Notes: a model not told the origin generated them from the letters alone. DNA of 64,000 nt from Lasiosphaeria ovina (GCA_033439765.1 JAULSN010000006.1:558001-622000), one strand, 5' to 3'. Shown: positions 32,175 through 44,462, counted from the stretch's first letter. Made by a program: numbers and translations.

Positions 32175-33379
32175 AACCGTTCCCTCCAAGCAGTGGGAAG
32201 AAGCAGGACCCCATTAGCCGAGCTTAGCTTCGCTCTCTGCCATCCCGGGTTAATCGTTCCCGCTCCCTGAGAGGAAGCAAAGACGAAGCTCGCTTTTCGC
32301 TAAACATTTTGATAGACGTTCTGGACAGCCTTGCCATTGGATCCTTGATCGATTTCGGTTCTGAGACGTTGTCGGGCTTCCAATCTTGTTCCGTCCGGGC
32401 CTGCAGACGAGATGAAGAGACACCTGTCATTCTGCAATTTTGTTTCTCAAGCCGAGAAGTCTGTTCCACCACTACCCATTCAGCAGGTTCCCCTTTGACT
32501 GCTGTCACTCAGGCAAGGTACATACCTGGGAAGGAAGGGAGGTGAGCTGTTGCACTTGTCCAAGTATAGTACAGACAAGGCAAGACTCGACTCTCTCAAG
32601 TAAGAGGTAATGGGCTACCTGGCTGTCAGCCTGCCACAGACGGTGCTTCCAAAGCACGAACAGACCGTGTTCGTCACCCGCTTGAGCTGATCCAGGCGAC
32701 CGTGCCCAATGGGAATCGATTCCTACATTCCACTGTCAAAGAGGCGGAAACCAAACAAAATCCCAGGACCCCTGCGAACCGCTCAATTAATCCTATCTGC
32801 CCTGGCTACATAAGGGAGGCAGCTTCCACAGCTACCGAGTACGGAGTATGTACCTTGGCCAAGGTAGCGTCGTGATCCGTCCTTCGTAGTCTAGATTTAG
32901 GTTCTCACGTCGGCAGCTGGTGGGAAGGATTTGGCCCTTGGCTGGGTATCCATGTACCACCCGGAGATTGATGGATTGCTTCCGTAGCAGCGACAGCAGC
33001 AGCTAGCTGTAAAAAGTAAAAAGATTGATGCGCGGCCGTCTCCCCAAGGCCAGGGCTAGTGGGTGCCAGCCTCTAGCCAAGGTAGCTAAGGTAGCGCGCC
33101 AGCGTGGAGAGATTGATGAACGCTCGTGCCTTCCTTGTCGGGATTCATGGTGGGTTCTGGGGCTTCCAGTCGGGGGAGGGATATCAATCCCTCAGGCTCA
33201 GGCTCAGACCAAGCTCGGGCTCGGGCTCTCCAGTTTTCCTCCACTTGCTCTGCCGAGGATCGCCCTGTTGCCGCTTCACCCATCAGGCATATTCCCTGAC
33301 AGTAAAAAGCTCGCTCGACCTGCAGTACCTTCCATACCCGTACCTTCAAGGTTGTCTTTTTTCGTTTGATCAGCGACTA

Positions 33380-33405
33380 CGCCAACGCCAACGCCAACGC
33401 CAACA
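33380..33405. repeat. (CGCCAA)4 hexamer repeat
   Basis: About four copies of CGCCAA in the spacer upstream of the PAS-domain gene. No coding role is apparent. Confidence 0.85.
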
Positions 33406-34668
33406 CTAACCCGCTGACCAGCTCAACTGCCTGGCTCTTGTTGGGTTTTGGTGCTCGGGGTCGCCCGTTTGCTGCCGTGCGTGGCTTTGCAAGCCGGACC
33501 TAGAACTAGAACGAACTGCCTTAGTTCCCGCCTAGTTCAAGTCCGTACATACAGTCAGTACCTACAACCAACCTTCTCCGTACCTTGGTTACCTGCCCCG
33601 TACTTCGTACCTTTTGGAGATACATAGAACAACCAAGCCCAGGTCGAGTTCGGGCCAAATAACCACAGCAATTCTAACCGGGAGAGCAACGTACGAGCCA
33701 CGGCGGCGGCTGCTGCCCCTCCCCGCCACGCATCGCGCATCACCGATCTCTGTGTTCGCCAACATCTTGCTCCCATCGCCCCAACCAGCAAGCAGCAAAC
33801 AGGTCGTCATCTACAGTACACTGCCTTAGGTGCTGCTCTGTGCCCAAGGTTTCATTGAAGGGCATTTCCCCCTCTCCCGCCATCGCTCGCGCAACACGCA
33901 CACCCCGCATATCCATCTCCAGCAGCCACTGGATAGGACAGCCAGCCATACCGTACATAGGCCGCACGGATTACCTTACCTTACTTAGGTGCCACTCTCG
34001 ACCGCATCTTTGGGTTTGCTTGGGCCAAACCGACGACATTGTGTCCGCTGTACGACATTGCACGCGTCTACTAGACTGTGTCTGCAATGCAGGCCTAAAA
34101 GAGACGACGACGGCTTCCTGCCAGCGAACCCTGCAGCCTGCCGATTCCCTCATCAGCGCCCTGCTCTTGCTCTCCCTCTCGCCAGGCCCTGGAGGGTGAG
34201 ACTCATATATCTGTCCCAACGTGACGGCCGCATCTTGTCCTACACCACCCGGCTACCGACAAGCACGCATCAGCCGGAGGCCCGCAACGCAACGCAACTA
34301 CACCGTCCGTCGCGGCGAACCAAAACCTGTCGCCTCGTGGCTACTGACTCTTCGCTTCACCCGCCACCTCGCCTGGCTGGATCGTCTGTCTGCCAACCCC
34401 GGCATCACTCACCCGCCCGTCGGCATTGCCGTGTCCTACCGTCCGTCCATGGGAGAAACGTTTCCCTCTCCGTGCCGCCTTGGTTTGGCGAATCCCTGAG
34501 ACTAATTGCTTGCTCGACTGACTGACTGACTGACCGGCTGGCTGTCCGTCCGTCAGAGCCCGAGTCCCCCCCATTTTGACAGCCCCTTCCAATGCATGGA
34601 GAGACCCCAGTAACAAATTCCCCAAACTACAGGCCAGCTCGTTGGAGCGGCTGCCATAATCAGCCCTG

Positions 34669-36909
34669 ATGGACCCGCGAGACCAGACGTTTATGACAAT
34701 TCATAGTAAGTAGAGACGGTCATCTTGGCCCGTCTGTCTAGGTAGCTGGACAAGGTCGCCATTTTTTTTTCATGACACGGGCCTTGGGCTGACGTCGTCT
34801 CCCTGCCACAGACCTTACACCAGAGGCCAATATCTTGTTTGCATCTGACTCGATCCTCGACATCCTTGGATATCATCCCGACGAGGTCCAAGGTAAATCA
34901 AGTTTTGACTACTTCCACCCGGACGAGGTGCCTCTGGCACGGTCTGTCCACCGCAGAGGCGTTCTGTTAGACAAGGCCGCCGTCCTCCACTATGCACGTA
35001 TTCTGTCGAGGGACGGCCGATGGGTGAGCTGCGAATGCTGCTTCACCATTGTCCATGATGTGCTGGTGGCATGCACGAGCATCTACTTGAGGGGGGAGAA
35101 GAGTGAGAGTATGGCATCCGTGACTCCATCTCGTCCACCCGCGGCGCTGACCGTAACATAGGAAGGGCCCTAGAAGCGCCCCAAGTCCGGCGTATATTTT
35201 CAAGCTCACCGCTCGATCCTCGGTACCACATGCTTGAGCATCTGTCGCCCAAATTCAGGATGCCTCCGACGGAGCGTGAGCCTCGTGCTGCGCTTATACT
35301 GAACCGCTTCACTCTGAACCTAAGCATAATGTTTGCAACTAGTTCTGTTGCCTCAATACTAGGCCTGCAACCTGATGACATCAAGGACCGCCCGTTTTAC
35401 GATTGCATACAGCCCAATTGTCTGGAAGACGCCCAGCAATGCTTGGAGAGTGCAAAAGCGAACGAGTCTATTGCCTACCTTCGCTTCTGGTTCAAAGACC
35501 CACGTATCGGGGACGCCGACGATGATGACGGGGAGGAAGAGGACGGAGAGGACGACGACGCCGACAGTGAGGAAGATTCCGATGAGGACGACAGCGAAGA
35601 CCATGTCGACGGTGAAGGTAGCAGCTTGGCCAGCGGCTCTGGTGCAACTTCATCACATTCTCCGAACAACCATATGGATATCGACGACGAGTCGGACCTC
35701 GACGGTGTTAATGGCCCAGAAGGTAGAGCTAGCAGGTCCTCTAGCACACGCTCAAGATTCAACTGGGTAGGAGCTAGTGCAGGTGTTCCTCGGTCTCGAG
35801 CGTACCAAGCACCTCTTACACCTGAGTCCCTCAACGACACGGTGCACGCACAGCCGCCCCTGTCTCGTCGCCGGCGTCAGCAAAGGGAACCCACTCCAAG
35901 TTTTGAACTGGAAGCGGTGGTATCGTGTACCTCGGACGGGCTAGTCGTCGTGCTACGCAGAGCACGGCCACCAATTCCCGCTCCTCACCCGCCCATGCTG
36001 CCGGCGTTCACGTTTGAGAACGGCCTCTTTGCGGCCCCATGGGGCTTGATACCCATCGAGCCTTCTATTGCCCCCGAACTCCTCTACACTTTCCGCTCGC
36101 CGTTCCTTCCTCAATATATGCCGCTACGAGAAAATGTGAAGGCGGCGGGGGGGCCTCCTCTTGATCGTATGTACTGTGCTTTCTTTCTTCAAATTGGCCA
36201 CCGTCTACCCATGTCTTTCCTGATGGCCTCGGGTCCCGGAGTATGCGCGTCACTGTGACCATTCACACAAGCCAGATTAAAGGGCACAGGAAGCTAACGA
36301 GTTTCAGAACTGATGCGATCGATTCGAGACGTGGCAGTTTTTGCCTGGGCAGTAGTCGGCATCAACGGAAATCTGGCGGACTACGGACATGGCTTGCCCA
36401 GGGGTGGGGCACAACCGCCAGACGGCCTCCCCATCTGGGACCCGACTGCTGGTCCTACGGGATACCGCGGACCCGAGAACCACGCAACAGCTCAAAGACC
36501 TGAAGCAGACGAAGAAAATATGCATGCCGTAACCGGTTTCCGCCCAGCAGAGAGAGTTGGCCAAAGCTACGTCCAGTTACGGCGGGCTTCTTCAGACGAT
36601 TACGCGTCTGCGAGCCGCCAGCAACCGGCATCGACTTGGCCTCAGCCTGTCGCTGCTCCTCACGACTCGAGTGGCTACGAGCCGAGACAGCAGCAACATG
36701 CGACACCTACGCACAGTGCTCCCCAATATCATGCTCGGCACAATGTCGATGCGCCCGCCCCCCAGGAGGCGGGGTCGACATCCAGCTCCCGCGGTTCCGA
36801 GTATGAAGGATCGCCCGGGCGCCGGGTATGTGGCCCACAGTCTAGACTGCCGCCGCACCCATCCGGGTCGGAAGCGTCATACCACAACCCTCGATATTTG
36901 TGGCAGTAA
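34669..36909 (+). CDS. Fungal PAS-domain protein with acidic insert
   Basis: Four exons: 34669-34705, 34812-35102, 35162-36166 and 36308-36909, giving 644 aa. The first exon is only 37 nt (MDPRDQTFMTIH). A first PAS domain covers about residues 13-105 (LFASDSILDILGYHPDEV, FDYFHPDEV, RDGRWVSCECCF). A second starts near 155 (FATSSVASILGLQPDDI, FYDCIQPNC, YLRFWFKDPR) but is then interrupted by a strongly acidic, Ser-rich stretch of about 140 residues before what looks like its final strand (FELEAVVSCTSDGLVVVLRRARP). The C-terminus (QLMRSIRDVAVFAWAVVGINGN, then a Gln/Ser/Pro-rich tail) contains a hydrophobic segment. PAS domains sense small ligands, light or redox state, or mediate dimerisation. 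No DNA-binding domain or kinase is visible, so it may act as a partner protein. Function is unknown. Confidence 0.85.
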
Positions 36910-38262
36910 TATCTCCTTCCAGCCCAGGGTCCAGCCCAGGGTTTATGAGCGTGGGCGCGGGGTCCGTTTCGGCCCGCCTCCGAGGAATTGGCAAAAGCAA
37001 AATGATTTTTATTTCTTCTTTTCGACACTAATAGTAGCGGCGTTTGGCATGGCCGTGCGGATTCGAGACTTTTCCTCAATTAAGTTGGTGTTATTAATGG
37101 GTTTGAAGGTCGCTGCACTTCTGCTCACCTCTCATGAAGAGGTGTCTGCGGGGAAGCAGCTCCACATTGGTTCTCACAACAGTATCATACAGAGAATGGT
37201 GGGACAACTAGGTGGGAAGCAAGAATCATTTTACTAGAAATGACGTGGAAGAGTTAAAGAGCGGCAATGATACCCTTGGAATTTGTGAGCGAGCGCGAGA
37301 TTGAAGTAGCGTGTTGTTTTGTACTTCGTACAATGCATTGGAGACAGTTCCGGTGTGTTTGGAGATGGGGGGCAGGATATTGTGTATCTAGGTCATGGCG
37401 GCCGTCTTCTGCAAAGATACCGATGTGGAAGCTAATAATAAAAACTATAACTGGACTGGTTATATCAGCTGTTCTGGTGTTTCGGGAGACGATATCTGCA
37501 GTCAATCGGGAGCGTGTGCTGGAGTAATCCACGTCTATCCAGAACTAGTCATAAGTTTGTACATGTACATACAAGAGACCGTCTACGTGTACGGTAGAAA
37601 GCGTCTTTTTGTACGGTAGGGTACGCAAAAGTGACTTTACGTGCTGGATCTGTTGAGCCTCGAATGCAGCGGCCAAAGCTCTGCTGGTCCGACGGGTCCC
37701 CGTAGTACTACTGTGCGTGGCTAGTCTTTGTAACGCTCCCTCTACCCCGGCGCGTAGAGCCTGCGTGCCCAGATGGAGCCCGACTGACTGCCCGATGCTC
37801 GTGATGTTGCCTGTGGTGTTATTGAGGAAAAACCCCGGGCAACACGGCCTCCCTGCGTGCCGTGACCGCCGCGAGCACACTCGACTAGGGAGCCTCTATC
37901 TGTGACTAGTTATGAGGCTATTCACAGTCCTCTAGCTAGCTGCGTGTAGGTGGTTGTGCAGGTGCGGCCTGTTGGTCCCTTGGTAGATTTGGCGATGGTC
38001 TCGGCGCATGGCATATAGGGAAGGGCAGTCAGTCCATCTGGGAAAGCAAGTCTTCCCAGGCACTGCGCCAAAACCGATACATTCAGGGATTGGACCGTAC
38101 AGCTAGCTACCTAGTTACCATAAGCTGTATCCGTAGTGTTAAAGGAATCTCCAACCTAGGGAAGAGCTTGGGTGTTTTACCTTGCGAATCTCTCGGTCGG
38201 CAAATAAGACATCGTCCACAGTAAGGACACACATGTTTGTTCTCACCTTTACGAGCCTCGCC

Positions 38263-38283
38263 CATGCATGCATGCATGCATGC
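38263..38283. repeat. (CATG)5 tetranucleotide repeat
   Basis: Five perfect CATG units and a terminal CA-. The array is self-complementary, so it could form a short hairpin or cruciform. Confidence 0.9.
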
Positions 38284-38353
38284 AAAGCTGGATGGCCGAG
38301 AGCAAGACCAAAGGCGTCACCATTGACATTCGCCGCCAGTGCATTGTCAAGGT

Positions 38354-38422
38354 CAATGGCAATGGCTATGGCAATGGCTATGGCTATGGCAATGGCTATG
38401 GCAACGGCAACGGCAACGGCAA
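38354..38422. repeat. GGC(A/T)A(T/C) hexamer array
   Basis: About eleven hexamers alternating GGCAAT, GGCTAT and GGCAAC. In one plus-strand frame it would read as Gly-Asn/Gly-Tyr dipeptides, in another as Met-Ala. There is no independent sign of coding. Confidence 0.9.
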
Positions 38423-38969
38423 TTTTGACAGGCTTGCATTCATCGTACCTACCTTCTCAGGAAGTCTTCAACGGGAAGGAGGTAACATGTCCGGCGTCAG
38501 CCTTGCCTGCCGTGAGCTGCGTGTACATCCCCGCCCCAACAGGCTTCCAAATTATTCCCAGGCGGCTCGTCTTGCATTCACGTCGTGGAGAGGAATCGGT
38601 GGGTGGTAGTCGAAAACGAATGGTGTTGACATGTAAGTATCACGTGATTTAACACATGATAGCTAACATCTAACTGCTTGCTAGTGCGACAAGGGAGCTC
38701 GGGCCACACCGGCCAACGTTCGTCGTCGTCAGTCAATGATCCTTGCGCCCTTGAGGAAACCGTAGACCTTATTAGCTTGTGAACCCTTGTCGATCCAACC
38801 CATCACCACCTCCACGCCACTGCAAGCAGAGGGCGGCCGCACCGCCCAGACACCCGGATCGACAAGCAATTCCATCTTTTTTTTTCTGTTCCAATCTCTC
38901 TCTTTTTCCGGGCGACCGCGTGGACAGACGCCCCACAGACGAACGAACAAAGCTACCGAGCCCTCGACC

Positions 38970-40105
38970 ATGGCTTCACACGGCGGCCGAGACTACCAGA
39001 ACCCCTTACTCGAAAACGACGATGACGACGACTTGATAGACCCCGACGATGGTAAGGGCCCCTGCCATCTCGACGACTTTTGGTGCATTGCATTGCATTG
39101 CACGGGGCTACTCGGATTTACTAACAACTTGCCGCGAGGAAAACAGCCGACATCAACGACTTTGACGATCCTCTGCAACAGCAACAGCACCCGCACCACC
39201 AGCCATCATCCTCGTCGCGCGGCGCCCCGCCCCTGACGGGCAACATCGGTAGTAGCGGCGGCGGCAGCGGCAACACGCAGTCGGCATGGACGTCGCGGAT
39301 CCCGGGCGAGGACCGGCGCGCGCCGACCAACACGATCGACGAGACGGTGTGGGAGACGCTGCGGCGCGACTTGCTGGCCGTGTGGTCCAAGATGCGCGAG
39401 GTGCTGTACCCGCGCTACCTGTTTGGCGGCACCATGTTTGACGGCGGGGTCCAAGATGGTGGCGGCCTGCGCGGCGCCTATGCTAGCCTGCGCGGCGCGG
39501 GGCTCGCGGGCGCGCGCGACGAGCTCGCCGGGCTCGCCGGCCGCGTCATGGACCCCGAGAGCCTGCTGTCGCACAACAACATGACGCCCGGCCTGCGCGA
39601 CTGGGACCTCTGGGGGCCGCTTGTCTTCTGCCTGCTACTGAGCGCCCTGCTCAGCTTCAAGAGCCGCGGCGACCAGAAGGCCGTCGTCTTCAGCGGCGTC
39701 TTCGCCATGGTCTGGATCGGCGAAGCCGTGGTCACGCTGCAGATCAAGCTGCTAGGGGGGAATATGTGAGTGCGCCGCTGCTGCCAGCTTGGTTGTTCAG
39801 GCGGCTATTCCTTTCATTTCCCGACAAAACATCGTCGCTAATCTTTTCTCCCTAGATCGTTTGCGCAGAGCGTCTGCATCATCGGCTACACCCTCTTCCC
39901 TCTCGTGCTGGCCGCGACACTGTCGGCCTTCTCGCTGCACTGGATCGCCAGGATCCCCATCTACCTGCTGTTGGTCGGGTGGTCGCTGGCTGCCGGCGTG
40001 AGCATCCTGGGCGGGAGCGGTGTCGTCAAGAACCGCGTCGGCCTGGCCGTCTATCCCCTTTTCGTCTTTTACTTAGGTCTAGGATGTCTCTGCTTTATCA
40101 GCTAA
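38970..40105 (+). CDS. Yip1-family Golgi membrane protein (YIPF6/Yip4-like)
   Basis: Three exons: 38970-39051, 39147-39765 and 39856-40105, giving 316 aa. The N-terminal third is cytosolic and polar with an acidic Asp run, a Gln/His stretch and a Gly/Ser segment; TIDETVWETLRRDLLAVW and KMREVLYPRY follow, a Yip family landmark. An Ala/Gly-rich segment comes next, then RDWDLWGPLVFCLLLSALLS, the start of five membrane helices (VVFSGVFAMVWIGEAVV, SVCIIGYTLFPLVLAAT, IYLLLVGWSLAAGVSIL, LAVYPLFVFYLGLGCLCFIS). Yip1 proteins bind Rab GTPases and act in ER-Golgi vesicle traffic. The second intron restores GGNISFAQSVCIIGY. Assignment to the YIPF6/Yip4 branch rather than another Yip paralogue is less sure than the family. 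Confidence 0.85.
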
Positions 40106-41250
40106 GCGCTGCCTGCGAGGCGAGCGTGGCGGGGAAGGAAGGAGTTTTTACTACCAGTTGACAACGAATGACGGTTCAAAAAGAGTGAGAGCCGGCCCCA
40201 ACATTCTTACCACCATACCATAGGAGAGAAGGGGTGAAAAAAAAAAAACTACACGTGCCGCATGAGGGGTGACTATACGCACGCACGCATCGTATCCGCT
40301 GCAGTTTGTTGCCCAGAGAGTCTTTTCGCAGTGGTTCGCGAGCCCGGGCTGTTTTTAATCGTGTATTTCTAGAATATCCACCATCAGCCTGTAAGATAAG
40401 GAAGGAAGTGTATCCCGGGTTCTTCTTGTCTTTTTTGCATCAAATCCATCAAGCCACCTGCCCCCAATCTCGCTCGAGCAAAATTGTCATTCATGTCTTG
40501 CCCATAATACAATCTTCGGCGTCCTTTTTTCTTTGACTTTGTGAGTCTCTCTACTGTGACACCACGTCAAGAGCGAAACTCAATTCGATACTCAGGCCGG
40601 GCGTGAAAAGAGGGTCGGTCGGTCATCAGAGTTCAAGACGTGGGCTCGGTTTCCCTCACCTGCTTGTCCTCTTCTCTTAACATCACCTTGGGTTCAGGAG
40701 ATTATACCACCCCACACCATACCTACGCTCACACGCAACACACACATCATATCCCGGCGACTCGAATTCGCACAATTTGACACACTTTTCACAGCTGAAC
40801 ACAAGTCTTTTTTCAGGTTTCTTCTCGATTGATCATTTCCCCAAAATCCGAGCCACGCTTCGTTCGCTCTGCTTCGCTACCTCTGTCATAACTCTAAAAA
40901 GAGCAAAGATTCATAAATACCCGATATAGGTATGATGCGCACGCCATAATAATAACCAACCAATCCCATCCCACAATACCCGGTGGCCTGCCTTCTATAT
41001 AATAATAATAATAGAAAAAAAAAATATGATATAAAAATCCCACAAATCTTGTGTCTCAAAAGCCTTCGAGACAAAGAACAAAATACCATAATACCTAAGG
41101 TAGTTTAAAAAGCCAATTTCAGACGCAAGTCGTTAAGATAAATTTCACACACGCACAAACGCTTTCATTTCAGTTTGAGCGGACGCCTTTTTTTTTTACC
41201 GCTCGCCCGCCCCAAAAAAAGTTGACGAAGGGAAAACACAAAAAGTAATA
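40106..41250. other. Spacer between convergent Yip1-family and exchanger genes
   Basis: About 1.1 kb of 3' flanking sequence of both genes, AT-rich, with a run of AATAAT units near 41000 and poly-A/T tracts at about 40236 and 41187. No gene is seen. Confidence 0.5.
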
Positions 41251-42934
41251 TTAGAAGCGGTGGTGTTCGACGTCCACGGTGGTGACGTTGCTGGCAGCGC
41301 CTGTCTCCGCCGCCGCCGCGGGCCCATGGACGGGGTTGGGATAGTAGAGGGCGGCGACGGCGATGGCGACGTAGACGATGACGCACAGGGAGCCCTCGAG
41401 GTAGTTGCTCTTCTGGTCTCTCAGGAAGTTGCCGACGGTGATGATGGCGAGGAGCAGGACGACCATGTCGAAAATCTCAAAGTCGAGGCCCATGGGCTTG
41501 CCGAGGCCCCAGCCGATGATGACGACCAGAGGCCCGTTGAAGAGGGCCGTCTGCAGGGTGGCGCCGAGGACGTGCGAGAGGGCAAAGTTCATCTGGTTGT
41601 TGTAGGCCTCGTCAATGGCCGTCAGATGCTCGGCCGCCTTTTCGCCAAGCGGCACGAGGATCAGGCCGACAAAGGCGTCCGACACGTGTCGGTCCTCGAC
41701 GAGGAACTGGATCTTGTCGACGAGGATGATGGAGATGATGGCGACGAGGGCAATGGAGGCGGCCAGTGCAATTACCACCTCGGTAAACGTCAGGCGGTGC
41801 TTCATGTTGTTTTTGTGGTGCTTGCCGTTTGCCGACTCCCCAACAAAGATGGCATCGTAGATACCATGATGGGTCTGCGTCTGGAAGTAGATGAAGATGA
41901 GGTACGCCACCATGAGCAGAATGGCCGTGCTCCGCGAGATATCGACGGCCTTGCTCTGTAGGTCTACCTCGGCCAGACGCTCTGTCAGTGAGTGTTTAAA
42001 CACGGTCGGAATAGCCAAGCCGAGCCCCCTATACGGCCAAAAGATCAGCATTCCGCATTATTCAAAAAGGGGGTGCGCCAATGTGCTTGTTGGCAGAGGA
42101 GGAGGAACTAACGCAGTCAGTAACAAACCACTCCCAGCTTCGCTGACGGCCTCGCTAAAGTTTTGCTCGTGGCGCTTGAAGCCGCCAGCGATGAAGCAGA
42201 GGCCGAGACACAACAGCATCGTGGCGAGAACGGAGCCTAGGATGGCGGCCTTGATCACCTGGATATAGTCGACATGGCCATCGTTGTTGCGCGTGATTAG
42301 TACGATGAACAGGATGACCTCGGTCAAAGACCCAAGTCTGGATATGACCCTGAGAGTTAGTTCCCCGGAAAGTTTTAGTTTTAAAAAGACTCAAAGAAAA
42401 TTGCCAGTCGGCAAGGAAATAAAAAAGACACAACAAGAAAACTTACGTCGTCTCGGTCAAGACACCCGCGACATGGGGCACCTTGCGCGCAAGCTCATTG
42501 CCGGCAAAGCCCAGCAGGTTGGCGCAAGGGATCATGGCGAGGTACGCGAGGATGAAGATGACGAGGTTCTGGTCGGGGACGGCGTAGCGGACGGCGATGG
42601 CGACGGGGACGACGGGCCACAGGACGTTGACGATGCGCGAGGCCCAGCTCGACGATTGGAAGACGATGCGCATGAAGGGAATGGGGTGGATACCGCGACG
42701 GCCGCTCTCGCCCTCCTCGCGGATCGTGAGCGTCGTCCGCACCCTGGCCCTCAGGGTAGAAGCCCGGTTGCTCTCGAGGTCGCCCGTGTGTACGGGGAGC
42801 GGCTGGTTGATCTCCGGGCTGCCGGTGCCGGTCGAGGTTCCCTTCTCCATGAGGCCGGAATCGGCGGCAGCGGGTGGGGTCGGCGGCTCCCGCGCCAAAA
42901 CGGAAGCCGGCCGGGTCACCTCCGATGACACCAT
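41251..42934 (-). CDS. Cation (Ca2+)/H+ exchanger, CaCA superfamily
   Basis: Three exons: 42447-42934, 42113-42337 and 41251-42028, giving 496 aa. A polar N-terminus of about 90 residues precedes two halves of five to six helices. The first half carries the alpha-1 region (GFAGNELARKVPHVAGVLTETTLGS, seen in shorter pieces across the first junction) and the second half the alpha-2 region (VPLGEKAAEHLTAI, then FALSHVLGATLQTALFNGPL). In canonical CAX proteins the alpha repeats read GN.VE; here they are GNELA-type and GEKAAEH, so this is a divergent branch of the vacuolar Ca2+/H+ exchangers. The likely role is loading Ca2+ or another cation into the vacuole in exchange for protons. A short loop with KHHKNNMKHR lies between the halves. 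The extreme C-terminus is polar. Substrate is inferred from the family only. Confidence 0.87.
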
Positions 42935-44462
42935 GGCTGTCGTATGCCGTTGGGCCTGAGGCCTGACGTAGCTACCTACCTTAGCTGTATGTGTTCGTGT
43001 AGCCGAAGCACCACAGATGGGCGAAAAGAAAATGGTCGGCTGGCTCCCCCAATGTTTTTTTTTTTTTTAAGACTTATCACCGTCGTCGTCCCAAGTCAAG
43101 TCCTGACCGGGAATGATGAAGTCTAAGTCCGCGAAAACCCGCCAGAAACGGAGCCCGAGAGGAGGCGTCGTAATAAGAAATCAAACTCAAAACAAAGCTG
43201 ACAGTAATAACCGAACTATGGACCTACGAAACAAAAGATCGTTCGAGACGGGAACGGGGAGGGGGAGGGGGAGGGAAAAGGAAAAGCCCATGCGCTAAAT
43301 AGAGAATTAAAAACCCCGTCGTCACAATTGGGCGGGTGCAGTTCAATAATAAAAGCCAACCGCCAAGGGATCCATCTGACAGCCGGCATGGGACAAGGCG
43401 AGGAGAGAGAAGCAAAAAAAAAGAACGGGTCAGAAAATGAGAATACCTGACGGCCTAGCATGCACTGGGAGTGCCCGTGGCACTTTCGCCTGTGTGGCGC
43501 CGCATCTTCTCGTCAACCACTGGATGCAGTGCCAGCTGGTCAGGTCTTGGCCTCTTGGCTCGCGTTTCAAGAGGTTGGGGAGTTGGGCGAGAGCCTCAAC
43601 GCCAAGTTGGTTGGTCCAGGCTGGAACATGCTGAGAACGAGAACACAAAAATGATTTACTGATTAACGAGTGTCACGGCCGTGAATTTGCGTGGAACACC
43701 GCCCAACTCCCCCCGTGCCCCCCGCGCCCGCTAGGCGTGTTTCTGTTTTCCATGATTTCAGATGATCATGGCCGGCGGCGGTCTGTATTTACGGTCCGTA
43801 CCCCGGTGCATAGCTTATTGTGCAGTATGTACTTGTACTGTACGTGGATCCATGGGCAGAATGCTTTGGGTTTCGCAGCGTGACATTGGATGCTCTCTCA
43901 TTATGGCGGCCTTGTCAGCTCAGGGTCTTGGCCGCCTAGGCCTAGGCCGGATCTCCTGCTGTCGTGTGGGGCTCCTCGCCAAGGGGGGTGTCCTTTTCAG
44001 CTGCCTGTGCGGCGCCACTGGTTGGGGGCCCGGGGGGGGGGGGTTCGGGCTACCCTGAAGCAGATCACTTTGGGGTTGGAGGAAGCTGAAAACAGGATGG
44101 ACCAGAGCTCAGAAGAAGCTCTTGAGGAACACGCGACAGTCTTTTAGCTCTGGAAAAAGAACCAAACCCGCTCTTCAACGGCGTGGCAGCCGTTCGAAAA
44201 GATTTTGTGGAAAATTCGCTTCCATTGACAATATCCAATGGCGAGGCGACGTACTCTGTACCGTACAGTTCGTCCGCCGCCGGCTAAAGGGATTTGCCCT
44301 GGGTTGCCGATGATCGTCAATTGGAGAAACCCCAGAAACCCGACGACGATCCGATCAGCATCAGATCCGAGCCAAGGCTAAGATGTGCGATTTGATCGGG
44401 ATTCGATCGGGATGAGAGACGGGAGCTGATATGTAACACGACACAAGCCGGCATTTTTAACA
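42935..44462. other. Spacer between exchanger 5' end and HRQ1 3' end
   Basis: About 1.5 kb between two minus-strand genes. It contains a GGGGAGGG-rich run near 43258-43275 and a poly-G run at about 44031-44043. The open frames are short and featureless. The left part must hold the exchanger promoter. Confidence 0.45.

Larger units (their letters stand above)
29767..34668. other. 4.9 kb divergent gene-free region between EED and PAS genes
   Basis: Both flanking genes point away from it. I find no open frame with a plausible ATG, domain or splice structure. It holds several short tandem repeats: a CAAT array near 30138-30155, four GATAGGT copies at 32147-32174, a CGCCAA array at about 33380-33405, and a GACT array near 34518-34533. 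AAGGTAGC-like words recur near 32865 and 33080. The part from about 33500 to 34660 is pyrimidine-rich and could be a long promoter or 5' UTR of the PAS gene. Confidence 0.5.
36910..38969. other. Intergenic region between PAS and Yip1-family genes
   Basis: A 2 kb spacer. It includes a CATG array (38263-38283) and a GGCAAT/GGCTAT hexamer array (38354-38422). The segment 38079-38099 carries a 20-bp motif that recurs near 63.7 kb. An open frame from an ATG at 38293 runs through the hexamer array but has no recognisable domain and is not called as a gene. Confidence 0.5.

Noticed and set aside
33989..34525. 178-codon frame upstream of the PAS gene
   Set aside because: Arg/Pro/His-rich reading of pyrimidine-rich promoter DNA without motif.
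38263..38422. Repeats resembling a CRISPR array
   Set aside because: Only microsatellites with no unique spacers, and the genome is a fungal nuclear one.
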